Source: an uncultured Tenacibaculum sp. | GTDB taxonomy: Bacteria; Bacteroidota; Bacteroidia; Flavobacteriales; Flavobacteriaceae | Reading direction: 5' to 3' | Assembly (NCBI GenBank): GCA_947493285.1 | Contig: CANLQH010000004.1 | Span: forward strand, 89,870-153,869 | DNA length: 64,000 nt | Shown: positions 51,149-60,366 of the stretch, piece after piece | Position numbering within the stretch: position 1 is the first letter of the stretch | Layout: every line of letters starts with the position of its first letter | Notes under the pieces: generated by a model | What the model saw: the letters and a program-made list of their open reading frames with translations, nothing else | Told to the model about the DNA's origin: nothing | Databases searched by the model: none | Made by a program: the position numbers and the translations under genes

Positions 51149-52363
51149 ATGAAAAAGGAACTTATTTTATTTCTATTTGCTATTAACTTCACCGTTTATT
51201 CCTTCTCTCAAATAAGTATAAAAGGAAAAATTACTTCCACTAATAATCAAAGTTTAGAAGGAGCTTCTGTGTATTTTAACAATACTACTATCGGAACTAT
51301 TACTGATAGTAAAGGGCATTTCGAGTTAAATGCTCCTAACAGTAACTACACAATGGTAATTTCTTATTTAGGGTTTAAAACTAAGCAAGTATCTATTAAG
51401 AGTTCTAATGAATTTCTAACTATTAAGCTTGAAGAAGACACCACACTGTTAAACGAAGTCGTTCTTAGAAAAACAAAGTATGATGAGTATTGGAAATACA
51501 ATTTAGCTCGCTTTAAACAAAGCTTTTTAGGAAGATCGAAATTAGCTCAAGAATGTAAAATTTTAAACGAAAAGGATTTACATTTTGATTATAATTCTAA
51601 AACAAACACATTAACTGCCTTTGCTAAAGAACCTTTAAAAATAAAACACAATGGATTGGGATATTTAATCATCTATGATTTGGTTGATTTCACAATAAAA
51701 GATAAACAATTATTTTTTAGCGGTTATGCTCAATATAAAAACCTTAAAAAATCTGTTAGAAAAAAATGGAAACAAAATAGATTAGCTTCATATAATGGTT
51801 CTCGAATGCATTTTTTAAGAAGTCTAATTGATAAAAAAATAAAACAAGAAGGTTTTGTTGTAAATCAATTTAAACGAGTTTTAAATCCTGAAAGACCTTC
51901 AGAAGAAAAAATAAAATTAGCTAAAGAATTAGTAAAATTATATGGAAATAAAATTGACTTTTCTAGACAAATAGAATCACCAAAAACTCCTTTAGACAGT
52001 GCTTTAGTAACACTTAAAAAAAGTAGAAAACCTAAATACAGAGATTATCTATATAAAAGAAATGTTCCTTATAAGGACATGGTTAATCTTGTTGATAAAA
52101 AACATTATTTAGACTTTAACAATTACCTATCAATAACCTATACCAAAGAGCCTGAAGAAGAAAATTATTTAATCGGAATGTTTGGTAAGCGTAAAAAAGC
52201 TTCAGGTGTACAAAGCTCAAGTATTGTTCTATTAGAAGGAAAATCTCAAATAGATTCCTCAGGAATCTTACTTAATCCTAATGCTATTTTTAATGAAGGT
52301 TACTGGGCTTTTGAAGCTTTTGCAAATATGTTACCATTAGATTATCAACCCTCAAAGAATTAA
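51149..52363 (+). CDS. Secreted protein with carboxypeptidase-regulatory-like domain
   Basis: The 404-residue product has a signal peptide (FLFAINFTVYSFSQ) and then a CarboxypepD_reg-like beta-sandwich (residues 22-105, ISIKGKITSTNNQSLEGASV and FELNAPNSNYTMVISYLGFK). This is the domain that starts many TonB-dependent receptors, but no barrel follows; the remaining 300 residues are a Lys-rich mixed region of unknown fold. Function is unknown. It ends by overlapping the converging glycosyltransferase gene by 4 bp. Confidence 0.75.
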   Translation: MKKELILFLFAINFTVYSFSQISIKGKITSTNNQSLEGASVYFNNTTIGTITDSKGHFELNAPNSNYTMVISYLGFKTKQVSIKSSNEFLTIKLEEDTTLLNEVVLRKTKYDEYWKYNLARFKQSFLGRSKLAQECKILNEKDLHFDYNSKTNTLTAFAKEPLKIKHNGLGYLIIYDLVDFTIKDKQLFFSGYAQYKNLKKSVRKKWKQNRLASYNGSRMHFLRSLIDKKIKQEGFVVNQFKRVLNPERPSEEKIKLAKELVKLYGNKIDFSRQIESPKTPLDSALVTLKKSRKPKYRDYLYKRNVPYKDMVNLVDKKHYLDFNNYLSITYTKEPEEENYLIGMFGKRKKASGVQSSSIVLLEGKSQIDSSGILLNPNAIFNEGYWAFEAFANMLPLDYQPSKN

Positions 52364-53589
52364 GTTCTATTCTTCTCTTCAATCCACTTGCTCATGTATT
52401 TTGTAGCTTGTAAAGTTTGATGTTGTAATAAACTTCCAATAAAGTTTTGAGTTCGATGTGAGTTTATGCCTTCTTGAATTACTTCTATTCGTTGCATAAA
52501 TGACTCACCTAGTTTCTCTTTGTCATATAATTCATTAATAATTTTTACTCCGTTTTTTTGAGCTTCTTTCCAAATATTTTCATTGGTATATAACTCAACC
52601 GCTTTGTTAGCAAACTCCTCTAAACTATCTTCTACAAAACCGTTCCAAGGTAAATCAGCATGCATGCCTTCTGCTCCAATTGTAGTAGTTACACTAGGAG
52701 TTCCACAAAGCATAGCTTCGGTTAGTTTTCCTTTAATTCCTGCTCCAAATCGTAAAGGAGCTAAAACTACTTTTGCTTTTTTTACAACTTCAATAGCATC
52801 TTCAGCAAAACCCTTCACAATAAAACCTTCTTGAGATTTATGCAATTGTTGAATCTCCTGTGTAACGTATGCACCGTAAATATGTATTTCAGCTTTTGGT
52901 AATTGTTTTTTAATATTCTTCCAAATAGACTTTAACTGTAATACAGCATCAACGTTAGGAGCGTGAAAAAAGTTTCCTATAAACACAAAGTGTTCTCGTT
53001 CTTCAAAAGGTTTCCAATCAGCAATAGTTTTTTCATCAATTACATCTAATAAAAAAGGAAGATGATATAACAACTTTTCATCAATCTTAAAAACCTCCTT
53101 GAGTAACTTTACTTCGTAACTAGAAATAATTAAACTTAAATCACATCGCAAAATAGCAGCAATTTCTCTTTTTGCATCGTCTGATTGCAATAAAGCTTCG
53201 TTTGTAAACTCCTCTCCTTTCTTTAATTGTTGATGTCTTGTTTTACGTAAAAAATGTAAATCTTCGGTGTCTAAAATTCGTAAAGATTTAGAAGAGTTTT
53301 CAGCTACACGCCAACCAAATTGTTCTTCCATCATAAAACGATCGAACAACACAATACTTGGCTGTAAGTCTTTTATAAACTCATCAAAAGAAGATGAATT
53401 TAACTCAATAGCTTCTTCATTAATCCCTAATGAAAATAAATCAATTGAATTCTCTGTTTTTTGAGCTGGAGTTGCAAAGGTTATAGCATAACCTTGTTTT
53501 TTAAAAACCTCAATCAACTGTAACATTCTGTTACCAGCACCTGTGGTTTTTTCTACCCAAACATAGCCAATTATTAAAAGTGTTTTCAT
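52360..53589 (-). CDS. Glycosyltransferase, GT4-like
   Basis: The 409-residue product has two Rossmann halves: an N-terminal acceptor domain (TTGAGNRMLQLIEVFKKQGY) and a C-terminal donor domain with FVFIGNFFHAPNVDAVLQLK near residue 210 and APLRFGAGIKGKLTEAMLCG near residue 280, the E-x7-E type donor-binding region of GT4 enzymes. Substrate is unknown. No other polysaccharide genes are nearby, so it stands alone. Confidence 0.8.
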   Translation of the reverse strand: MKTLLIIGYVWVEKTTGAGNRMLQLIEVFKKQGYAITFATPAQKTENSIDLFSLGINEEAIELNSSSFDEFIKDLQPSIVLFDRFMMEEQFGWRVAENSSKSLRILDTEDLHFLRKTRHQQLKKGEEFTNEALLQSDDAKREIAAILRCDLSLIISSYEVKLLKEVFKIDEKLLYHLPFLLDVIDEKTIADWKPFEEREHFVFIGNFFHAPNVDAVLQLKSIWKNIKKQLPKAEIHIYGAYVTQEIQQLHKSQEGFIVKGFAEDAIEVVKKAKVVLAPLRFGAGIKGKLTEAMLCGTPSVTTTIGAEGMHADLPWNGFVEDSLEEFANKAVELYTNENIWKEAQKNGVKIINELYDKEKLGESFMQRIEVIQEGINSHRTQNFIGSLLQHQTLQATKYMSKWIEEKNRT

Positions 53590-53717
53590 ACAGTTTTCAA
53601 AGGTAAAACAAATCTTATCAATAATATAAATTCAACCAAAAGAGTAAAAAAATCTGGGCTATTTTTCTACAATCAAAACAAATCTAAAAACCTTTATTCC
53701 AAGTCAGCTAGATTGTG

Positions 53718-53725
53718 TAATTTTG
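53718..53725 (+). promoter_or_regulatory. Promoter -7 box for lpdA
   Basis: TAATTTTG matches TAnnTTTG, 34 bp before the start of lpdA. No clear -33 TTG. Confidence 0.5.
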
Positions 53726-53759
53726 TAGTTATAATTCTGAAATACAAAATATAAAACAG

Positions 53760-55160
53760 ATGAAATACGATTTAATCGTTATTGGTTCTGGACCAGGTGG
53801 ATATATTGCTGCCATCAGAGCTTCTCAATTAGGTTCTAAAGTTGCTATTATCGAAAAATACTCGACTTTAGGTGGTACATGTACAAATGTTGGATGTATT
53901 CCTTCAAAAGCATTATTAGATTCTTCTCACCATTTTTACGATGCTGTAAAGCATTTTGACGAACATGGAATTTCTGTTGAAAATCCTACGTTTGATTTTG
54001 GTAAAATGGTAGGTCGTAAAGATAAAGTTGTTGAAACTACTACCGGAGGAATCAAATATTTAATGGATAAAAATAATATTGATGTTTACGAAGGTTTAGG
54101 TTCTTTTGAAGATGCTACCAACGTAAAGATTAGTAAAAATGATGGTACTTCAGAAGTTATCGAAGGTACTAATATTGTTATTGCTACAGGTTCTAAACCA
54201 TCAACATTACCTTTTATATCTATTGATAAAGAACGTGTAATTACTTCTACCGAAGCTTTAAAATTAAAAGAAGTACCAAAACACTTATTAGTTATTGGTG
54301 GTGGAGTTATCGGATTAGAATTAGGTTCTGTTTACAAGCGCTTAGGTGCTGATGTAACTGTAATCGAATACGCACCTACAATTACACCTACAATGGATAA
54401 AGATGTTTCTAAAGAGCTTAATAAGGTACTTAAGAAACAAGGAATGAAGATTAACGCGAATCATGGTGTAACTTCAGTTGAAAGAAATGATGATGAAGTT
54501 ATTGTTAAAGCTACTAACAAAAAAGGTGAAGAAGTTACTTTTACTGGTGATTACTGTTTAGTATCTGTTGGTCGTAAACCATATACTGAAGGTTTAGGTT
54601 TAGACAAAGCTGGTGTTAAAGTTACCGATAGAGGTATGGTTGAAGTAAACGACCATTTACAAACGAACGTAGCAAACATTTATGCTATTGGTGATGTTGT
54701 TCGTGGAGCAATGTTAGCACATAAAGCAGAAGAAGAAGGTGTTGTTGTTGCTGAATATTTAGCAGGACAAAAACCACATATTGATTACAACTTAATTCCT
54801 GGAATTGTTTATACATGGCCAGAAGTAGCGGCTGTTGGTAAAACAGAACAAGAATTAAAAGACGCTGGTGTTGACTTTAAAGCAGGAAAATTCTCAATGC
54901 GTGCTTTAGGACGTTCTAGAGCTAGTGGAGATTTAGACGGTTTTGTAAAAGTATTAGCTGATAAAAATACCGATGAAATTTTAGGAGTACACATGGTAGG
55001 TGCTCGTGTAGCTGATTTAATTATGGAAGCTGCCGTAGCAATGGAATACAGAGCTTCTGCTGAAGATTTAGCTCGTATCTGTCATGGACATCCAACTTAC
55101 TCTGAAGCAGTTAAAGAAGCTGCTAAAGCTGCTTGGGATGGTAAACCTTTAAATTCTTAA
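53760..55160 (+). CDS. lpdA: Dihydrolipoyl dehydrogenase (E3)
   Basis: The 466-residue product has the FAD motif IVIGSGPGGYIAAIRASQLG, the redox disulfide GGTCTNVGCIPSKALLD (C42/C47 region), the NAD motif VIGGGVIGLELGSVYKRLGA near residue 178, and the C-terminal HGHPTYSEAVKEAAKA with the catalytic His-Glu. It reoxidises dihydrolipoamide of 2-oxoacid dehydrogenase complexes and the glycine cleavage system. The E1 fusion at 27261 is a likely partner. It is monocistronic. Confidence 0.97.
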   Translation: MKYDLIVIGSGPGGYIAAIRASQLGSKVAIIEKYSTLGGTCTNVGCIPSKALLDSSHHFYDAVKHFDEHGISVENPTFDFGKMVGRKDKVVETTTGGIKYLMDKNNIDVYEGLGSFEDATNVKISKNDGTSEVIEGTNIVIATGSKPSTLPFISIDKERVITSTEALKLKEVPKHLLVIGGGVIGLELGSVYKRLGADVTVIEYAPTITPTMDKDVSKELNKVLKKQGMKINANHGVTSVERNDDEVIVKATNKKGEEVTFTGDYCLVSVGRKPYTEGLGLDKAGVKVTDRGMVEVNDHLQTNVANIYAIGDVVRGAMLAHKAEEEGVVVAEYLAGQKPHIDYNLIPGIVYTWPEVAAVGKTEQELKDAGVDFKAGKFSMRALGRSRASGDLDGFVKVLADKNTDEILGVHMVGARVADLIMEAAVAMEYRASAEDLARICHGHPTYSEAVKEAAKAAWDGKPLNS

Positions 55161-55181
55161 AAAAGGATTTTATATAATTAA

Positions 55182-55213
55182 AAAAAAGCAACCTCAAATG
55201 AGGTTGCTTTTTT
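55182..55213 (+). terminator. Terminator after lpdA
   Basis: GCAACCTCA pairs with TGAGGTTGC over a 2-nt centre, flanked by A and T runs. A strong intrinsic terminator 20 bp past lpdA. Confidence 0.92.
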
Positions 55214-55288
55214 GGTTTGATTCATCTCTTATTTTAAATTAACTTCGTTAAGCTTGAATATAAATCTATATATTAAAAAAATCGCAAG

Positions 55289-55975
55289 ATGATTATTAGA
55301 AAAAAGAATAGTGCTCAAAAGAAAGATTCAGATTGGCATTCTTTTGCATGGGGTTTAAGTATTAGATTGTTTTCTGATTATGCTTCTTTAAAACTTAATC
55401 ACTTTTTAGAGCCAATAACTTTGTCTCCTTCAACAAGTATTCATATGGTTGAAGTAGTGGAAAAATCTTTGAAGCTATACTTATCATTAAAAGAAAAAAA
55501 AGAAAACTCGCTCTCTTATTTCAGTTCTAATTATGGTCATAATATAGAAAAACTCAGAAAAAAAGCATCTGAGTATAATGATATATTTAACCAAAATGAT
55601 ATTAAAGAATTCACTTCAGTTTTTGATGATAAAAGAGGTGCTTTATTTCAAAAATTAAGGTATGGATCTCAAAAAAATGTTGAAGGCTTCAAGATTAACA
55701 TTTACTCTACAATTGTAGTCTGTGAAAAAATATTTTTCTATTCAATCATGAATCATGATGAAAAATTAAAAAAAATGATTAACCATAACTCGACTATCTA
55801 CAATTTAATTATTAAAAATGATTTTGACCAATCCAGAAACTCTGAACTTCTTTTAAATTCTATAAAATTTAACAACCCTTATTTTAATGATTATGAATCT
55901 TACTGTTTAAAATTAGATAAAGAGGATAAGTTATTTTTAGAAAGCATGAAAAACAACCCAACTAATAGCACATAA
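55289..55975 (+). CDS. Uncharacterised helical protein, possibly HEPN-like
   Basis: The 228-residue product is not one I recognise with confidence. It is all-helical in appearance. Residues about 50-95 (MVEVVEKSLKLYLSLKEKKE then NYGHNIEKLRKKASEYND) resemble the HEPN pattern of a helix with ExxLKxYL followed by GHxLxxLxxxA. The RNase motif RxxxxH typical of toxic HEPN proteins is not obvious. It is a single gene between strong terminators, more AT-rich than its neighbours. It might be an acquired gene; this is a guess. Confidence 0.5.
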   Translation: MIIRKKNSAQKKDSDWHSFAWGLSIRLFSDYASLKLNHFLEPITLSPSTSIHMVEVVEKSLKLYLSLKEKKENSLSYFSSNYGHNIEKLRKKASEYNDIFNQNDIKEFTSVFDDKRGALFQKLRYGSQKNVEGFKINIYSTIVVCEKIFFYSIMNHDEKLKKMINHNSTIYNLIIKNDFDQSRNSELLLNSIKFNNPYFNDYESYCLKLDKEDKLFLESMKNNPTNST

Positions 55976-56017
55976 ATACATTAGCGGAATTAGTTTATCG
56001 TTTTAAATTACAACAAT

Positions 56018-56051
56018 AAAAAAAGCCGAACTCAATGAGTTCGGCTTTTTT
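56018..56051. terminator. Bidirectional terminator
   Basis: A 10-bp GC-rich stem (GCCGAACTCA / TGAGTTCGGC) with A and T runs on both sides lies between the converging orphan gene and the isomerase gene, serving both. Confidence 0.92.
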
Positions 56052-56066
56052 GTATGACTTATATGC

Positions 56067-58184
56067 TTACTGAATTCCGTAAAAAGAACTCATGTTATCT
56101 TCAATATTAGAAGCTTTTTTAATTGCTTCATACATTTGGAAAGTTTTATTCTTTCTTTCGTTAGCTATACGCTTTCTAAATGTTTCGTAGTTAGGTAAAG
56201 CTGTTGGCGCTTCTTTCTTTTCTACTTCAAAAGCAAATACACCTTTATCTCCTACTACATTGTTAACTACAGTTTTTTCTGCTGCATTTAACATTGCTCC
56301 GATTACTTTTGGCTCGTTACCTACACCAGATAATGTTGGAGATTTTAAATTAACGTTAGTAGCATTTTTTACAGTTACATTTACCGACTTAGCAATATCT
56401 GCTAAAGTAGATCCGCTAATTTTATCTTCAATCATTTTAGCTTTTCTTTCGTTCGTTAAAATAGGGCGAACTCTAGAAATTGCTTTATCAACTGGCATTA
56501 AACCTTTTTCTGTAACTCCCGTTAATGTAGCCACAATATATCCACCTTCAATATCAAAACGCTTGTAGCTTCCTACTCCATTTTCTTTATCGAAAGCCCA
56601 AGTAATAATTTCTCTTTCCTTACCAATTCCTGGCACAGTCTCATCTAAAGATTTTAAACCTACCGCTGGTTGAGAACTTAAACTCTTTTCTTTTACTACT
56701 TCGTCGAAATTTTTACCGTTTGCTAAATCTAAAGCAAAAGTTTCAGCATTTTGGAAAATAGTATTTTCAGTATCTTCTGATGCTTCAATTTTACGACCAA
56801 ACGTTGCTAACTTAACAACTGGCTGGAAGTTCTTTTGATTATCAATCTTAATAACGTGGAAACCAAATGGTGTTTTTACAACTCCCATATCTCCTTTCTT
56901 ACCTTCAAAAACAAAATCTCTAAAAGCTGGTACCATTCTGTTATAACCAAACCAATCGTAGAATCCACCTTTTTCAGCAGAACCTTTATCTGAAGACATT
57001 TCTTTTGCTAAATCAGCAAATTTAGATTTGTTAGCTTTTACTACAGTTAATAAGCTATCAGCTGTTACTTTAGCTTCTGCTTCAGTTTGAGTAACATCTG
57101 CACCTGCGCTAGAAGCTCCAACAAAAGGAATTAAAATATGACTTGCTTGTGCAGAATCTGGTAATTGAGTTACCTCAGTTACTTTAGATAATTTAAAATG
57201 TCCTGCATCTTTATAAGGTCCGAAAACATCTCCTTCTTTACCGTTAAAAATTTCTTCAGCAATTACTTGAGGAACTTGAATTTTAAACTTTAAAGCTTGA
57301 TCTAAATTGATATCAGATTCGTTTTCTTCAAAAAACTCAGCATAATCTGTTACGTTTTTTAATCCTTTAATCACAACTCCTCTATCATCAGAGTCTTCGA
57401 TTAATTTTGCTACTTCTGCTTTAATTGCGTTTTCATCTTCAGTAGTTGGAGTAATATTGAACTTTACAAAGTTAATATCTCTAGATGCTTCTACCTGAAA
57501 ATCATTTTTATGATTATCGATATAGTTTTGTACATCACTCTTTTTTAATACTACTAAACTATCTGCAATTGAAGTATAAGGAACGTACACATACTTTCCT
57601 GTTACTTTCGTGTTTTCATTTATATAATTAGCTTCAGCTTCTTTTAAAGAAGACCCTAAACCAGCTGCTACTAAATTATCGTAGGTAGTTTTTTCTATAT
57701 TGTTTTTTAAAGAAGCCATATAGTTTTGCCAATTTTTCCAATCAGCACCATTTTCTTCTTTAATCGTTGCTAAAAATTCTTTGAATTTAGCTTTATCAAA
57801 AATTCCAGAAGTTTGGAATCTTGGATCGTTTTGAACAAATTGCGTATCGTATAAAGCATTCATGATATCTTCATCACCAACAGTAATTCCAGCTTCTTCT
57901 AATTGAGTTTGGTAAATTTTTTGTCTGATTAAGTTATTCCAAACAGTTTTAGCTGCTTGCATTTCAGAAACTCTATTTCCTGTTTGTGCTTTATATGCAT
58001 CTAAAGCTTCTGCAAACTGCTGACGAGTAATGGCTTCACCATTTACTTCACCTACTTCGTTTACTTTACTTGCGTTGAAAAAATCTGATATTGTAGAAGG
58101 GTCTAATACAAAAGCAAAAAGTGCTAAACCAATTACAAGAATTAAGAACATTGAGCGTTCTCTAATTTTCGATAAAATTGCCAT
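56067..58184 (-). CDS. PpiD/SurA-like peptidyl-prolyl isomerase
   Basis: The 705-residue product has one N-terminal membrane anchor (residues about 11-29, FLILVIGLALFAFVLDP), a SurA-N-like helical chaperone domain (residues 35-240), and a parvulin domain (about 345-455, ASHILIPFV, FADLAKEMSSDKGSAEKGGF, FGFHVIKI). This is the PpiD layout: a periplasmic folding factor tethered to the inner membrane. It lies 111 bp downstream of the CBS-domain gene. Confidence 0.9.
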   Translation of the reverse strand: MAILSKIRERSMFLILVIGLALFAFVLDPSTISDFFNASKVNEVGEVNGEAITRQQFAEALDAYKAQTGNRVSEMQAAKTVWNNLIRQKIYQTQLEEAGITVGDEDIMNALYDTQFVQNDPRFQTSGIFDKAKFKEFLATIKEENGADWKNWQNYMASLKNNIEKTTYDNLVAAGLGSSLKEAEANYINENTKVTGKYVYVPYTSIADSLVVLKKSDVQNYIDNHKNDFQVEASRDINFVKFNITPTTEDENAIKAEVAKLIEDSDDRGVVIKGLKNVTDYAEFFEENESDINLDQALKFKIQVPQVIAEEIFNGKEGDVFGPYKDAGHFKLSKVTEVTQLPDSAQASHILIPFVGASSAGADVTQTEAEAKVTADSLLTVVKANKSKFADLAKEMSSDKGSAEKGGFYDWFGYNRMVPAFRDFVFEGKKGDMGVVKTPFGFHVIKIDNQKNFQPVVKLATFGRKIEASEDTENTIFQNAETFALDLANGKNFDEVVKEKSLSSQPAVGLKSLDETVPGIGKEREIITWAFDKENGVGSYKRFDIEGGYIVATLTGVTEKGLMPVDKAISRVRPILTNERKAKMIEDKISGSTLADIAKSVNVTVKNATNVNLKSPTLSGVGNEPKVIGAMLNAAEKTVVNNVVGDKGVFAFEVEKKEAPTALPNYETFRKRIANERKNKTFQMYEAIKKASNIEDNMSSFYGIQ

Positions 58185-58295
58185 ACGTCATTTATTTTAT
58201 TAACAGTGTGCGAAAATACAATTTCATAGCATATAATGCAATGTTTTTTTGTGCTGTTTTTGAGGTAGTTTGGTATAAAGAGTATAAAGCAATGC

Positions 58296-59588
58296 TTACT
58301 CTTCTTTATCGATGATTTTAAAGTAAATATCATCAATTTTTGTAGCACTAACTTTTAATATCTTCATCTTGAATCTATCTATTTGCAGTACTTCGTTTTG
58401 CTCAGGAATGTTCTCGGTATGATAAATAATAAATCCACCTAAAGTTTCGTAAGCTTCTTCTTTAGGTATTTCTAAACTATATTCTTCATTCAAATAATCT
58501 ACTTCTAAACGAGCAGAAAAATTAAACTCTCTATTATTAATTTTTTCTTCTAACAACTCTTGATTGTCGTGCTCATCTTCAATCTCACCAAACAATTCTT
58601 CTACAACATCTTCAACAGTGATAATTCCTGATGTCCCACCATATTCGTCTACAACAACAGCAATGCTCTTTCGTTTTTTCATTAAAGCGCTTAATACGTC
58701 ATTAATTATCATTGACTCCGGAACAAACTCTACCGGTAATAAAATTGATTTAATTGATTTCGGTTTTTTAAACAATTCAAAAGCATTTACATACCCAAGA
58801 ATGTCATCTAGAGAATTTTTATAAACCAAAATTTTAGACAACCCAGTTGATATAAATAGCTTTCTTAGATTACTAACTGATTCATGTAAATCTACCGCAA
58901 CAATCTCGGTACGAGGCACCATAATTTCTCGAGCCTTTACTTTATGAAACTCTAATGCGTTTTGAAAAATTTGTATTTCGGAATCAACTTCTTCTTCTTC
59001 ATTCCCACCATCTAATTGCTCTGAAATATAATTACCTAACTCTTCTTTACTAAATTCTGTTTGCTCTTCATCTTCTTTCGTTTTAAAGAAAACATATAAA
59101 CAGAAATCAGAAATTTTAGTGATTACCCAAGTTATTCCGTAAAAAATTAAATAGAAAAAATAAGCAGGCACTACAAATATCTTTAGCATTTCATTTGCAT
59201 AAATCCTAAAGATTGCCTTCGGTAAAAACTCTGCTGTAACTAATATAATTAGTGTTGATATTACTGTTTGAGTCAACAGGCTTAAATCGCTTAATAAATA
59301 GTTTACAAAAGAAATATTTGTTGGTAATGCTGATTGAAACCAAGTCATTAGCAACTTACCCATAAAGTAACTGTAAATTACCAGTGCTACATTATTACCA
59401 ACCAGCATTGTGGTAATAAACTTAGAAGATTTCTCAGTTAATTTGGCAAGTATTTTAGCAAGAAAACCTTCTCGTTTTTTCTCTAACTCAATGTGGAGTT
59501 TATTCGCAGATACAAATGCTATTTCCATCCCAGAAAAAAAGGCTGAAAATAAAATAGAGGTTAAAATTATAAAAATTTCAGATTGCAT
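58296..59588 (-). CDS. CNNM/CorC-type membrane protein with CBS domains
   Basis: The 430-residue product has a DUF21 membrane domain (residues 1-180, with FSGMEIAFVSANKLHIELEK), a pair of CBS domains (about 205-330, REIMVPRTEIVAVDLHES and VVDEYGGTSGIITVEDVVEELFGEIEDE) and a C-terminal CorC/HlyC domain. Members act in Mg2+/Co2+ homeostasis. GldE of flavobacterial gliding belongs to the same family, but the gld neighbours are absent here, so I keep the general name. It overlaps the upstream small gene by 1 bp. Confidence 0.9.
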   Translation of the reverse strand: MQSEIFIILTSILFSAFFSGMEIAFVSANKLHIELEKKREGFLAKILAKLTEKSSKFITTMLVGNNVALVIYSYFMGKLLMTWFQSALPTNISFVNYLLSDLSLLTQTVISTLIILVTAEFLPKAIFRIYANEMLKIFVVPAYFFYLIFYGITWVITKISDFCLYVFFKTKEDEEQTEFSKEELGNYISEQLDGGNEEEEVDSEIQIFQNALEFHKVKAREIMVPRTEIVAVDLHESVSNLRKLFISTGLSKILVYKNSLDDILGYVNAFELFKKPKSIKSILLPVEFVPESMIINDVLSALMKKRKSIAVVVDEYGGTSGIITVEDVVEELFGEIEDEHDNQELLEEKINNREFNFSARLEVDYLNEEYSLEIPKEEAYETLGGFIIYHTENIPEQNEVLQIDRFKMKILKVSATKIDDIYFKIIDKEE

Positions 59589-59785
59589 TAACGCTGTTGA
59601 TTTCTTTCTTCAACCTTTCTTCTAAAGTGGCGTTTAAAAAAGAATATTAATGTAATAAAGATAGCAAATCCGAACATAATAAATGCTTCTTCTCTATCAG
59701 AATTCCATTTTAATATTCCTTCTACTAAAAAAATTATTCCAACAATAAGGTATCCGTATTGTAAATATTTCCAAAGTGTATTCAT
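59588..59785 (-). CDS. Small two-span membrane protein of the lptC operon
   Basis: The 65-residue product has two hydrophobic segments (about 9-25 and 34-51) and a basic C-terminus (KRHFRRKVEERNQQR). Family unknown to me. It overlaps both lptC and the CBS-domain gene by a single base (TAATG type), so translation is probably coupled within the operon. Confidence 0.75.
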   Translation of the reverse strand: MNTLWKYLQYGYLIVGIIFLVEGILKWNSDREEAFIMFGFAIFITLIFFFKRHFRRKVEERNQQR

Positions 59786-60357
59786 TATATTTCTTTTTGT
59801 GGCGCATCTAAATCACCAGTAATGTCTTTTGCAATCCATTTTGATAAATCATCTCTCGACTCAAAACCAAAACCATTAATAACACCTCTAGGTGTAGTTA
59901 ATCGAAAACCGTCTTCAGTAAAAAAGTATCCCTCTTCTTGATCCCAAAATAATTGATTGGTTTCTAACTTTGTTTGTTCAGTATGATTTATAATCACAAC
60001 ATTTCCTTTTATCTCAGAAATATTCGTTTTACTGTACGACAAAGCATAATTACCTGTAATAGTAGTAGAATCTACTCTTGATTTACTAATAGATATTATT
60101 TCTATTCCTTTAGGAAATTCTGTATACGGGTGCTCTTTTCTATTTGAAAAATCATAAAAAAGCGCCGCCTTTGTTTTCGATGTTATTTTACCTGAATCCT
60201 TTTTAATATGAAATATATTTTCGGCAGACCCTACGGGTAAGTTTTTATCTGCTAAAAAATCTCGCACTTCTTTTTTTGTATTAGTACAAGAAAAAAACAT
60301 TGCTACCAAACAAATGGCAGCAATGTTATAATATATATTTATTGAATTTTTATTCAT
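59785..60357 (-). CDS. lptC: LPS export protein LptC, lipoprotein form
   Basis: The 190-residue product has a lipoprotein signal (AAICLVAMFFSC) and an LptC-like beta-jellyroll: AALFYDFSNRKEHPYTEFPK, then ALSYSKTNISEIKGNVVIIN and QLFWDQEEGYFFTEDGFRL. LptC relays LPS from the LptBFG extractor to LptA. Lipid anchoring instead of a membrane helix is common in Bacteroidota. It sits in the conserved coaX-barrel-repeat-lptC order. Confidence 0.88.
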   Translation of the reverse strand: MNKNSINIYYNIAAICLVAMFFSCTNTKKEVRDFLADKNLPVGSAENIFHIKKDSGKITSKTKAALFYDFSNRKEHPYTEFPKGIEIISISKSRVDSTTITGNYALSYSKTNISEIKGNVVIINHTEQTKLETNQLFWDQEEGYFFTEDGFRLTTPRGVINGFGFESRDDLSKWIAKDITGDLDAPQKEI

Positions 60358-60366
60358 TCAAAATTA

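Noticed and set aside
58142..58348. 68-codon minus-strand frame between the isomerase and CBS genes
   Set aside because: It overlaps both real genes out of frame and has no start context or motif.
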